Of a stretch of DNA of 64,000 nt, positions 35,101-45,600 are shown piece by piece (the first letter of the stretch is position 1; every line of letters starts with the position of its first letter). The notes under the pieces were generated by a model. That model saw only the letters and a program-made list of their open reading frames with translations, was not told the origin of the DNA and searched no databases. Source of the stretch: Vitis vinifera (lineage: Eukaryota; Streptophyta; Magnoliopsida; Vitales; Vitaceae); assembly GCF_030704535.1 (NCBI RefSeq), contig NC_081817.1, positions 24,181,001 to 24,245,000 of the forward strand, given 5' to 3'. The translations under genes were made by a program, and so were the position numbers.

Positions 35101-36299
35101 TCCTCCCACGCATCACGATTCAGTTTTGTGCGCAACATTCCTCCCAAGGCCTTTGCAGCCAAAGGTAGCCCTTTGCACTTTTTCACTATTTCTTCACCAA
35201 CAACTCTCAGGTGTGGATGATTATGGAAGTTTCTTGTACCTAATGCTTGCTGGGCAAGCAAAGACAAGCACTCATCATTGGATAACTCCTTGAGGGGATA
35301 GGCTGAGCTGGCTCCGATGGCTGATACAACCCCTTGATTACGAGTTGTGACAATAACCCTGCTGCCTTGTGCTCCAGTCCTCATTGGAGCGTACAAAGTA
35401 TCCCATTTATCACAATTCTGATTCCAAACATCGTCTAAAACAAGAAGAAACTTTGTTCCAGAGAGTTTCTCTTTCAGTTTGACTTGAAGCAGGTTGAGAT
35501 CGTTGAAATCGGACATATCAGAAGCAACAGACTGAACAATTGTCTTTGTTACCCTCAAGACATCAAAATCATCAGAGACACAAGCCCAAACTCTTAGATC
35601 AAAATGACTCTCCACTTTGTCATCGTTGTAGGCAAGCTGAGCAAGAGTAGTTTTGCCCACGCCTCCCATGCCAATTATGGGAATGACACGGACTGCGTCA
35701 TCACTTGGCTCATGATCGTGGAGCAACAAGTCGAGTATGGCTGCTTTATCGGTTTCCCTACCACAAACACGCGATTCATCTACCAAAGAAGTGGTGGGTA
35801 GTATTTCTGTTGCTTTGGCGGACCTTTTCCCGGTAACTTTTTCAGTTAAAAGGAGATTATTTTGCTGTGAAGAAATATCTTGCAACCTTTCAGTGATCTT
35901 CTCTATCTTGGACCTCATCTTAACATTGAACTTAATAGCACTTGGAGTGAAGCTAGTACAACAAGAAGGGATAAGGCTCCGGAACTTACTTGTACTGGGT
36001 TGAGTTTCCGCCATCAACTTCCGCCCCAAAGCTTCAGTGGCCAATTCGTCCAGGATGTCCTCCACATCATAAGCCAAGTCTCTGAGGTCGTCGAGCCATA
36101 TCTTCACCACTTGGTTTTCCATCTGCTTCTCCTCCGCATCCTCCAGCACGGCATGAATTTTCTTCAGTGTTTTCTCCCACTTGTTGAGCTCAGCATGAAC
36201 TTGCACTTGGCGAGCATAATCGAGCAGGTCAGAAGAGATCAACTCGTCCAACAGAGTCTTAAAGAAAGAAGAGAGAAAAGCCTCTCCAACAAAAGCCAT
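32124..36299 (-). CDS. R3: intact CC-NB-ARC-LRR resistance protein
   Basis: The single-exon frame of 1391 residues encodes a CNL receptor, RPP13-like-1 type. In order it has an Rx-type coiled coil (about 1-150) with the EDVID-like VEDILDELA (79-87), P-loop GMGGVGKTT (210-218), RNBS-A around SHFDLRVWACVSDDFDV, Walker B LLVLDDVW (285-292), RNBS-B VIVTTR, GLPLAAKALGG (377-387), CFAYCSIFPKD (435-445) and the MHD triad (501-503). A long LRR domain follows from about 590 to 1370, with CxxL-type irregular repeats. All key NB-ARC residues are present. The ATG is the conserved MAFVGEA start, with a TATA-like box about 90 bp upstream. No signal peptide or membrane span is seen, so it is expected in the cytoplasm. 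It is the best candidate functional receptor in the window. The effector recognised is unknown. Confidence 0.95.
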   Translation of the reverse strand: MAFVGEAFLSSFFKTLLDELISSDLLDYARQVQVHAELNKWEKTLKKIHAVLEDAEEKQMENQVVKIWLDDLRDLAYDVEDILDELATEALGRKLMAETQPSTSKFRSLIPSCCTSFTPSAIKFNVKMRSKIEKITERLQDISSQQNNLLLTEKVTGKRSAKATEILPTTSLVDESRVCGRETDKAAILDLLLHDHEPSDDAVRVIPIIGMGGVGKTTLAQLAYNDDKVESHFDLRVWACVSDDFDVLRVTKTIVQSVASDMSDFNDLNLLQVKLKEKLSGTKFLLVLDDVWNQNCDKWDTLYAPMRTGAQGSRVIVTTRNQGVVSAIGASSAYPLKELSNDECLSLLAQQALGTRNFHNHPHLRVVGEEIVKKCKGLPLAAKALGGMLRTKLNRDAWEDILKSKIWDLPDQENNTILPALKLSYHHLPSHLKCCFAYCSIFPKDYEFDVDELVLLWMGEGFLHQVNRQKQMEEIGTEFFHELFARSFFQQSNHSSSQFVMHDLVHDLAQFVAGGVCFNLEEKIENNQQHTICERARHSGFTRQVYEVVGKFKAFDKVKNLRTLIVLSIMKYPFGYISKQVVHDLIMPMRCLRVLSLAGYCMGEVPSSIGELIHLRYLNFSESNIQSLPNSVGHLYNLQTLILRGCRQLTKLPTGIGKLKNLRHLDITGTSQQLEMPFQLSNLTNLQVLTRFIVSKSRGVGIEELKNCSNLQGVLSISGLQEVVDVGEARAANLKDKKKIEELTMQWSNDCWDARNDKRELRVLESLQPRENLRRLTIAFYGGSKFPSWLGDPSFSVTVELTLKNCKKCTLLPNLGGLSMLKVLCIEGMSEVKSIGAEFYGESMNPFASLKELRFEDMPEWESWSHSNLIKEDVGTFPHLEKFLIRKCPKLIGELPKCLQSLVELEVLECPGLMCGLPKLASLRELNLKECDEAVLGGAQFDLPSLVTVNLIQISRLACLRTGFTRSLVALQELKIHGCDGLTCLWEEQWLPCNLKKLEIRDCANLEKLSNGLQTLTRLEELEIRSCPKLESFPDSGFPPMLRRLKLFYCGGLKSLPHNYNSCPLAVLTIYGSPFLKCFPNGELPTTLKKLYIWDCQSLESLPEGLMHHNSTSSSNTCCLEDLWIRNCSSLNSFPTGELPSTLKKLTIVRCTNLESVSQKIAPNSTALEYLQLEWYPNLESLQGCLDSLRQLRINVCGGLECFPERGLSIPNLEFLEIEGCETLKSLTHQMRNLKSLRSLTISECPGLKSFPEEGLAPNLTSLEIANCKNLKTPISEWGLDTLTSLSKLTIRNMFPNMVSFPDEECLLPISLTSLKIKGMESLASLALHNLISLRFLHIINCPNLRSLGPLPATLAELDIYDCPTIEERYLKEGGEYWSNVAHIPRISKGS

Positions 36300-36480
36300 G
36301 GAAGCAAGTACGAGAAATCAAAGGCAGAGAAACGACTCAGAATCAGAACAGCACAAGTAGAAAGTCAGACAAGGTTGGTTATGGAGCAATTATAGATTAC
36401 AATGTCATTCCTCTTTGACCACACCCATATTCATCACTTTGTACGGTTGAGATCCTCCAATCAAATTGTGATTATAATCA
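36300..36480 (-). promoter_or_regulatory. R3 promoter and 5' leader
   Basis: A CTATAATT TATA-like box lies on the minus strand at 36388-36395, and a TTGACC W-box core at 36415-36420. The region is almost the same as the R1 promoter and unlike that of R4. Confidence 0.45.
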
Positions 36481-36689
36481 CATATTTGATGTTAGCACAC
36501 TGTATTAAGATTCCCTTTTATTAATCTAATGATACTTAACAACTCCTGCAATTGATCTTTTATTAATACTCATCACATTAATTAAAAATTCATCTAAAAT
36601 GTAAGGAATCTCCAGCAAATTTCTTGACGTGTGTATGCATATTTTTATATTGCAAGTGGGTTTCCCACTCTATATTTTAGATTAATCTT

Positions 36690-36740
36690 AACAGCTGCCC
36701 TTTGTCCCCATCTAATTTGGATCAGGAATATTGTCGGCCA
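36690..36740. repeat. Single partial copy of the 91-bp unit
   Basis: TTAACAGCTGCCC, TTTGTCCCC and TTGTCGGCCAAC are present once, in the position where R1 has five tandem copies. The ancestral state was probably one unit, expanded upstream of R1. Confidence 0.7.
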
Positions 36741-37206
36741 ACCAGAAAACTATCTGTTTTTTACTCTTCAGAACAGAAAATAGATTTTTTTTTTATTGTT
36801 TTCATTTATTTTTGAATGCTATTTTAAAAAAATAATTATACGAATATGCAAAATAATTAAAAATAAAACATTAGATGTAGAAATTATTTTTAAAACATAT
36901 TTAAAAATATTAAAAATATTTTAGATTTTCAAATTGACTTTTATTCTATAAAACCGTTTAAAAAAATTATTCTAAAAAGCCGTTTTTCATAACTATTTTA
37001 AAAAACAATTACTAAAGAAAACATTAGTGCCTCTTTTCTAAGAAAAAAGAATTGAAACTCATTTTAATTCTAAATTTATTAATTTTTATTTAATAAAACT
37101 ACCTAGTTAACTCCTAGAAAAAACAAATTTTAATTTTGATTTTGAATCTCACGCTTGATTTTGATTTGTTTAATTTATTAGGGTTCACCAATTCGTGGAG
37201 TGCGAG
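36741..37206. other. AT-rich spacer upstream of R3
   Basis: This aligns with 12300-12800 upstream of R1. No gene is visible. Confidence 0.55.
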
Positions 37207-38131
37207 TAAGGACGAAAACATCGGGATATATCGGCAATATATCGGAAAAGGTGGATGCAATATATAGGTAAAATATATTATCCGATAGAAATATCTTGAT
37301 GATATATCGGTAATCATAGATATATCGACAATACAAGCAAAATATCCGCCTTAAATGAAAAAATATTTAAAATTTTGAAAATATATTAAATATATAGAGA
37401 TATATCGGTGAAAAATCGATTAAAAAAATTAAATTATTATAAATAAGTTAATTTTAATTATATTATAATTTATTTTATATACTAAGTAAATATAAAACAA
37501 ATACAAAATCATAAATATTTTATGTGAAAACGTACCAATATTTTTAAATAAAAATCATAAATACATTTAAATCACATAATCAGTATAGTTGCAACAATTT
37601 AGTTTTAAATTAATAATTTTATTTTATTTTGATATTCAAGTATAATAATAATATATTGAGAATAAATTTACTTAGTATATTTTTAAATTAATACAATACT
37701 AAATTTAAATTAGTATATTTTTATAATTAATTAATATATTTTCAATAGATGTAAGTAAATTAACTTAATATAGTAATATATTTAAATCACATAATTAATA
37801 TATTTATAATAATTTAACTTCATAATAAGTATACACTTACAAAATTTACTTTTCTTATTGACCAACACGATATAATTAAATTTAATATCCCAAATTATAT
37901 ATATGTCATTTCTTTCAACAAAACAATTTTAAAATGTGTATTATACTTTTAATTTCATTTTTAAGAGTTTTTTCTCATATTTTTATAAGTTTTGATTAAT
38001 TTTTGATCTATCGATATTTTGTGTCAAAATATCTATCGATATTTTGTGTCAAAATATCTATCGATATAACTCCGATATATTCATAAAATTTCATTATCAA
38101 TATATTCGTGATTACTGATATTTTCATTTTT
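37207..38131. mobile_element. 925-bp insertion with 9-bp target duplication
   Basis: The equivalent site is uninterrupted at about 12795-12825 (unit 1) and 19490-19510 (unit 2). GAGTGCGAG (37198-37206) and GAGTGTGAG (38132-38140) flank the insertion, differing at one base. The ends carry weak inverted similarity (GACGAAAACATCGG against AATGAAAATATCAG). Near both ends there are many ATATCGG and TATCGAT words, and a 25-bp unit repeats about 2.4 times near 38007-38065. It has no coding capacity. The 9-bp duplication suggests a non-autonomous Mutator-like element. Confidence 0.7.
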
Positions 38132-38140
38132 GAGTGTGAG

Positions 38141-39640
38141 ACATTTAATAAATTAGTCTCCAACTTGTTGGTAATAGCATGGAGTTGTTGGGGGTGAGGT
38201 CCAGACCGGGTGTAAAGAAGAATTTGCATTATTGGTAGTAGTTGCATTTGTGGTGTTTGAAATAAGAGAAAATAAAAGAAAAGAAAATGGTTTTTGTAAT
38301 ACAAACTGTACACTAGAATATCCATGTTATTATTTAATAACATTGCTTAAAATTATTCAGAAGTCATCAAACATGTAGGCTATGTTTGGTTGTGAAAAAT
38401 TTGAGTGAAAAAAATTGAGGAAAGTGGAAGGAAATAAAAAAAGTAAAGAAAAAAAATAGATTAAAAAATAATAAATTATTTTTATATGTTTATTTAAACT
38501 CGTTTAATTTATTTTTCTCCATTGTATCTGTTCGCGGTGCAACATATATGGTGAAGAAAAATTATAAGATTTTTTACGATTATGATGTTTTATGTCTATG
38601 CGGTAGTTGCTTGCTTTTCTCTCCTCTTCTCTCCCCTTCTCTCATTTTGTACTAATTTTTGACATAGTGAATTTTCTTCTCCTTCACTTATAGTTTTTTT
38701 CATTTTTTTTTACGTAAATTTGTGTGTTTTTATTTTATTTTTCTTCATATTATCTATCATCATTTTTTCGTAACAATATTAAGATTAAATAATTTCAATT
38801 TACATAAATTTCTAAGTAATTTTAATTATATTTTATTTTCTTTCATATTTTTCATAGTAAAACTAAACATAAGAGAACTATTTTTCTTAGCATTTTTTTT
38901 TTTCTTAATATTTTCTGGTAACAAAATATAGTTGTAGCCTTATTTAAGTGTTTTTCTATTGTACTAACTATATACTAATTTTTTTATCAAAATTGAATTT
39001 CACCTGGAAATGGTTTGATACACCTCATTTCTAAACTAACATATAAATAATATATATATATATATATAATTTTTCTTTTCAAAAAAAAAAAGAGAAAAGA
39101 AAACCTATTTTAACTAATCTAACCTCAAATTAATTCCATGACATTACACATTTTTTTAAGTTAATCATTATAAGTGATTTCGTTTACATATTTTAATGAC
39201 AAAATTTGTTTAAAGTACAATATTGTACAAAGTAAATGTAGAAAAAAAAAAGCCTTAAAAAACATAAGAAGTGACTTCTGCCAAAAGTAAAAGAAAAAAT
39301 ATTAAAAAAAAGAAGAATATGTTTTCATGTTTTATTTTATTATAAGAAATATAAAAGAAATCAAACAAAATTAAAATTAGCCAAAATTTTATATATTTTA
39401 AAATTATTTAATCTTTATATATGAGAATTAAAGCAAGTGAAATGAGTTGAAGTAGCTTTTTTATTTTTCTTTTCTTATGATTTTCCTTTCTATTTTTTTC
39501 TTCCATTTTTCTTCAAATTTTCTGAATCCAAACATAACCTAAAAGTTTAAGAATATCAAGAGCTAACATGAGATGTGGAATTGACCAATTCAAAATTATT
39601 TTGGCATGCTTGATAGAACTATTGTCCATTTGGGGAAGTT
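38141..39640. other. AT-rich spacer between units 3 and 4
   Basis: This is shared with the spacers of the other units. A (TA)n run lies at about 39047-39068. No gene is visible. Confidence 0.6.
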
Positions 39641-39659
39641 TCTTCTTCTATAGAATTCG

Positions 39660-40010
39660 CCTATAAACTTTTTCAGATTTCTACAAGTTCATAGCAATTC
39701 AAGCACATTTATACCATTCCCTTCATTTTACAAATAATCAAAATCACTTTTTCATTCTACCATTTACTCTTTAATGTTCTCCTTTCTCTTTACATTAATA
39801 TCCATCGTATCTCTAAAATTTTCTATAACCTTGAAAGAGCAGATATCCCCAAAGCAACTATGAGCTTTTTTAGATTTCTATGAGGTCGTAGTAACTCAAG
39901 CACATTCATATGGTTCCCTTCATTTTGAAAATCCTCAAAATCACTTTGTCATTCCATCATTAACTTTTCAATGTTCTCCTTTCTCTTTAAATTAGTATCC
40001 ATCAATCAGA
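39660..40010 (-). pseudogene. Two tandem relics of an early LRR segment
   Basis: This is the unit 4 copy of 14277-14640, with the same double arrangement and lost frame. Confidence 0.45.
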
Positions 40011-40059
40011 TCTCCTCCACATTATTAAAATATTTAGGCTCCATTTCTTGCATGACGTT

Positions 40060-40160
40060 CCAAGGAGGCTAGGGACTCCATCATCCAGATTCCAAGACAG
40101 GTGAGAGATGTAAGAAGAAGACACTCATCATTTGAAAGGAAACCATTTATGAGAGAACAT
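40060..40160 (-). pseudogene. LRR C-terminal scrap
   Basis: This is the same late-LRR segment as at 14678-14770 and 29445-29550. Confidence 0.6.
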
Positions 40161-40169
40161 CTCAAATGC

Positions 40170-42660
40170 ACAATGACGAAATAAGCTTGGGACTTATGTG
40201 TTAACAAAAAAGTATTTTATTCATTTTTTATACATTATTTTCAATAGAAAATAGTTCTCATTTTCATTTTCAAACAGGTTCTAGAACTTCTAACTTTTCT
40301 CTCACTAGCCTAAGTAACTTAAGCAACATTGAAAAGACATCTATATTTTGGGGTTAAGCTTCCAATTGCGTTGATTAATGGAGTTGAAGTTTTGGCTGCA
40401 CCTAGACATGTATGTTTATGGTTTCATTTTAAGTTGTGTCATCAGCCCCTCATCCTCTAAGACAAAAAAGTTTATGACACAAGAAATGGGCATTCGTGAA
40501 AGCAATGAAATTAAAGGTACAACAAGATTTACGCAAAAAACCCTCCAATAATGAGGGAAAATCCATGGGCCAGTATAGAAATAATCCTCTATGGTAAAAA
40601 GGATATTATAGTATCCTCACAAATTTCTTTTTAAAAAGAAAGGAAAAAAACTCAAGGTATTACAACTTTTAAGAAAATAAAAATGTTCAAATCACCATAC
40701 CAGAGAACCAAATCCTATAGAAACATCTGCTACTAATGTCTAAGGAGAAAACAAGCTTCACATTTCTTACATTCTACACTAAGCACCAAAACCAAAGATG
40801 GTTGATTTTGCTTCAGCGACTACAAATGTAAAAGCACAACATTGATGTCCTTAAGTTGAGTTCTTCTTGGAGAGCCAAAAGCGTCAAAATTCCTTTCATT
40901 TTTATGCCATCAACTAGCAGAAAAGTCATGGTATGGCAAATCCATCGAGCTTCCACCACCTACCACCTTACATTCAGGAAGTACCAAAAAAAGGGAAAAA
41001 AGGGTTAGCCCAATTGAATAGAATTTGCCTAACAAAGCATTGTAAGTGTGATCATTGCCCCCAATGTGAAATGCTCCTCAACACTTACGTACACAAACAA
41101 TGAACTATAAAAGTACTCATTGAAATTCTAATTAAGAAGCACTTGAGCTGGTGGAAGAAATACAATGGCATGAAAATTATGACTTACACAACAAAGAAAC
41201 CTATGAATTCTATTCAACAAACAAAAAGGAAAACCATCAACTATGATTGAGTCAATAACATACCGTCATACATTTGTTAGGAACTTAGTCTGCCACTGCA
41301 TTATTTTTCTCCCTCCTACATGTAGAAAAGAAGTTTCTATTAATTATAGAAGTGGATATTTAGACCAAGGAAAAACAGACTTAAGCATCGGTGGTTAGTC
41401 AAGCATACCTGGGTGAAGGAAAGAATGATCCATCTCTCAACTTCTAGAGTAGGAATAACACAACTCAATTTAAATTCATATTTCCAATGAGGTCATGTTG
41501 CTGAATGTTGGAGATGTAGGCAATACTGATCCAAACTTTCTCCTTTCTCTTTTAAGCAATTTTGTCTCACAACAGGAAAATTCTGGATTTCAAGCACTAG
41601 GTGTTGTGTTCAGCTCTTTCTTCAGCAGTAGGGACCAAAGCTTAGCACAACTTAAGATGAATAGCACTTGAAGAAACTTTCAGCAAAAATTAAGCTAACC
41701 TGAAGTTAGAGAAACAAGCAGAATGAATTTTTTATCCGTAAAGGCCTGGTGCACCAGTGCCACTCATAGAGAGGCGTCTCAAGCTTCCCACAATTGAACC
41801 CAAACTAAACAATGGGGCCAAACCCCTTTCCATAAATTACGGAACACCTGAACAATCAAGGATCAACCTTGGTAATGAACGTAAAAATGGAAAAGAAAAA
41901 ATTAATGAACAAAATTAAAATATTAAAAAAATAAAAAGAAAAAGGGAAAAACCTTGAGTTGTGATGAGTTTTGAAATGCACCTTTTGTCTTTCTACATGT
42001 GCAGAAAAATTAGGGAGTTAAGATTATTATTATGATGTTAATGGAATTATGGGAGTAACTTATTAATGGGTTGGTCTCCGCTTCCATTTTTGTGATTGAA
42101 AAATAAAATCCAATTTGAAATTGATTCATGTGTTAAAAACCTAGCTTTTCCCTCTACATAGGGATGTGAAAATCTTAGGTCAATCATATTTACATGTTAA
42201 TTTAAATATTTGAGAAATTAAGAAGCCAGTACCATTTCTATGGACAAAAACCAGCTTCATCAAATTGTTGGAATAGAAATAAGCAAATGTGTTTGAAATA
42301 TTGAATGAAGAAACCAGGTCAATTGGAACTAAACTAAGCAAGTGCAACCAGAAATCTTCTTAAGATCAAACTTAAGCCACAATAAAATTGTTGCAATCGA
42401 ATGAATAATTGAGAACAACATACTAGCATGTGAATAAAGGGTGTTGACTCGAATTTCATCTACCTCTTCTATACTTCTTACATACAACAATATGAGGTCT
42501 GTTAGCTTAAGGGTGCCATGCAAAAGGAAATATGATTTAATCATGTAGAAAGAGAAACATTTTAGAGAACAAGGAAATAAGATAGATGAGAAAAGAAGAT
42601 TCTCACAATTTTAAAATTTAGATGAGAAAATTTGAATCGTTGAAATCAAGGAAGGTCAAG
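40170..42660. repeat. Conserved 3'-flank block of NLR unit 4
   Basis: A copy of 1-2330 with a few more differences, including a unique stretch near 42435-42490. It holds the LTR-like motif near 40520-40575 and an LRR relic at 41518-41674. Confidence 0.78.
41518..41674 (-). pseudogene. Decayed LRR C-terminal relic
   Basis: This is the unit 4 copy of the relic at 1222-1380. Confidence 0.55.
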
Positions 42661-42688
42661 TCATCTATGATTCCATCCAGCATCCAAT

Positions 42689-45600
42689 CTACAATGTCAT
42701 ATCCTGGTTACAAAATTGCATTAGGATAGAAAAATGTAAAATAAACAAAAACTCAAAAGTAAAAATAAAAGAAATTGGAACCAAGTTGCAAATGGGCGTA
42801 CTTTGAATGCCTTCATAAATGCAGGGGATGTGGGCGACGTTAGACCAATATTCTCCTCCCTCTTTTAAGTATCTTTCTTCTATGGTAGGACAACCAGAGA
42901 TGAAAAGTTCTTCAAGTGTTGCAGGAAGCGGCCCTAAGGACCAGAGGTTAGGGCAATTTGAGATATCTAGGGATCGAAGAGAGATGAGGTTGCAGAGAGC
43001 CAAGGAGGCTAAGGATTCCATTCCATCGATATAAAGGCGGGTGAGAGAAAAGAGAAGACGACTCTCTTTAACCGGAAAGGAAACCATATCTGGAAACATT
43101 TCCCTAATAATCAAATGAGAAAGAGTGGTCAGGGTGTCGAAGCCCCACTCAGATATGGGCGTTTTCAGATTCTTACAGTTATTGATCCCAAGTGATGCTA
43201 GGTTAGGGGCCAAACCCTCTTTCGGAAAGGACTCCAATCCTAGGCATTCGGATATGGTCAAGCTGCGCAGAGATTTGAGGTTTCTCATTTGATGTGTTAG
43301 AGATTTAAGATTCTCACATCCCTCAATTTTAAGGTATTCGAGGTTAGGGATGGACAAGCCTCTTTCTGGAAAGCACTCCAGACCTCCACAATCGTTTATG
43401 ACGAGCTTCCGAAGGCTGTCAAGGCATCCTTGTAGGCTTTTCAGATTTGGATACTCCATAAGTTGTAAATACTCTAGGGCTGTACTGTTGGGTGACATTT
43501 TCTCTGACACTGACTCCAAGTTTGTGCATCTGGTTATAGAAAGTTTCTTGAGAGTGAAGGGTAACTCCCCTGTTGGAAAGGAATTGAGAGAGGAACAATT
43601 ATCTATTAACAATGTTTCAAGACAACAAGTGTTGCTGCTGGAGGTTGAATTGTGGTGCATCAGCCCCTCTGGTAGAGACTCTAGACTTAGACAATTTCTA
43701 ATACGAAGGTTCTTGAGTGTGGTGGGTAGCTCACCATTTGGGAAGCATTTGAGAAATGGAGAACACTCAATCGTCAAGACTTCAAGCGGACACGAGCTGT
43801 AGTTATGAGGCAGCGATTTTAGACCCTCACAATAGAACAACTCTAGGCGTCTTAGCATTGGTGGGAAACCCGAATCAGGAAATGACTCTAGTTTGGGGCA
43901 ACTCCATATCTCCAGCTCTTCAAGACGTGTGAGAGTTTGCAATCCATTCGACAGCTTCTCCAGATTAGCACAATCACGTATTTCCAATTTTTTAAGATTG
44001 CAAGGCAGCCATTGCTCCTCCCACAAACATGTCAGCCCATCACAATTGTATATCCGCAATTCTTGCAAGGCTACCAAGGATCTAGTAAATCCGGTCCTCA
44101 AACATGTCAATCTTGAAATCTGGATGAGATTTACAGTAACGAGGGATGGAAGATCAAACTGAGCACCTCCCAACACTGCCTCATCGCATTCTTTTAAAGT
44201 TAATTCACGGAGAGATGCAAGTTTTGGAAGCCCACACATCAATCCCGGACATTCTAACACTTCAAGCTCTACTAGGGACTGCAGGCATTTCGGCAATTCC
44301 CCAATCAGTTTTGGACATTTCCTCATAAAAAACTTTTCAAGATGGGGAAATGTTCCCACATTTTCCTTGATGAAATTAGAATGAGACCAATTTTCCCATT
44401 CTGGCATATCCTTAAACCTCAACTCCTTCAAAGATGCAAAAGGATTCATACTCTCTCCATAAAATTCAGCACCTATGCTTTTAACTTGGCTCATACCTTC
44501 AATACACAAAACCTTGAGCACCGATAGTCCACCCAGATTTGGTAATAACATGCATTTTTGGCAATTTTTGAGAGTTAGTTCCACCATTACTGAGAATGAG
44601 GGATCTCCTAACCAACTTGGAAATTTGGATCCACCATAAAATGCAATTGTGAGCCTTTTTAAATTTTCACGAGGCTGCAAGGACTCCAAGACATGCAGTT
44701 CACATATATCGTTTCGTACATCCCAAGAATCATTACTCCACTGCATCGTCAACTCTTCAATTTTTTTTTTATCTTTTAAATTAGGAGCTCTTGCCTCTCC
44801 AACATCCACTACCTCTTGCAAACTAGAAATAGAAAGCACTCCTTGGAGGTTCGAACAATTCTTGAGTTCGTCAATTCCAACCCCTCTACTTTTGCTCACA
44901 ATGAACCTAGTCAACACTTGCAAATTTGTGAGGTTGCTAAATTGGAAAGGCATTTCTCGTAGTCGACTTGTACGTGTAATATCAAGGTGCCGAAGGTTTT
45001 TCAGCTTTCCAATCCCTATAGGCAATTCGGTAAGTTCATGACAACCACGTAATATCAACGTTTGTAAATTATAAAGATGACCCACTGAATTAGGTAGACT
45101 TTGTATCCTAGAGTTGGAAAAATTGAGATAACGCAGATGTATTAACTCACCAATCAAACATGGTAGCTCTCCCATGATATAATCAGTCAAAGATAGTACC
45201 CGCAAGTATCTCATTGGCATTATTAGGTTATGTAACACCTGGTTAGATATTTTTCCGGACAAAGTAAATGAATCTTGAGGCATTGTGATTGGTACTGCTA
45301 TTAATGTGCGTAGATTCTTCGCTTTGTCAAAGGCTTCAAATTTTCCAACAACCTCAAATTCTTGCCGAGTGAAACATGAATGACGAGCTCTTGCAGAAAT
45401 AGCATGTTGGTCATCGTTTTCCAATTTGTCCTCCAAATTGAAACATACGTCTCCAGCAACCAATTGAGCAAGATCATGAATAAGATCATGCATCACAAAT
45501 TGTGATGAATGATGATTAGATTGTTGGAAAAAAGACCTTGCTAATAATTCATGAAAGTACGCGGTGCCTATCTCCTCCATCTGCTTCTTTCTGTTCACTT

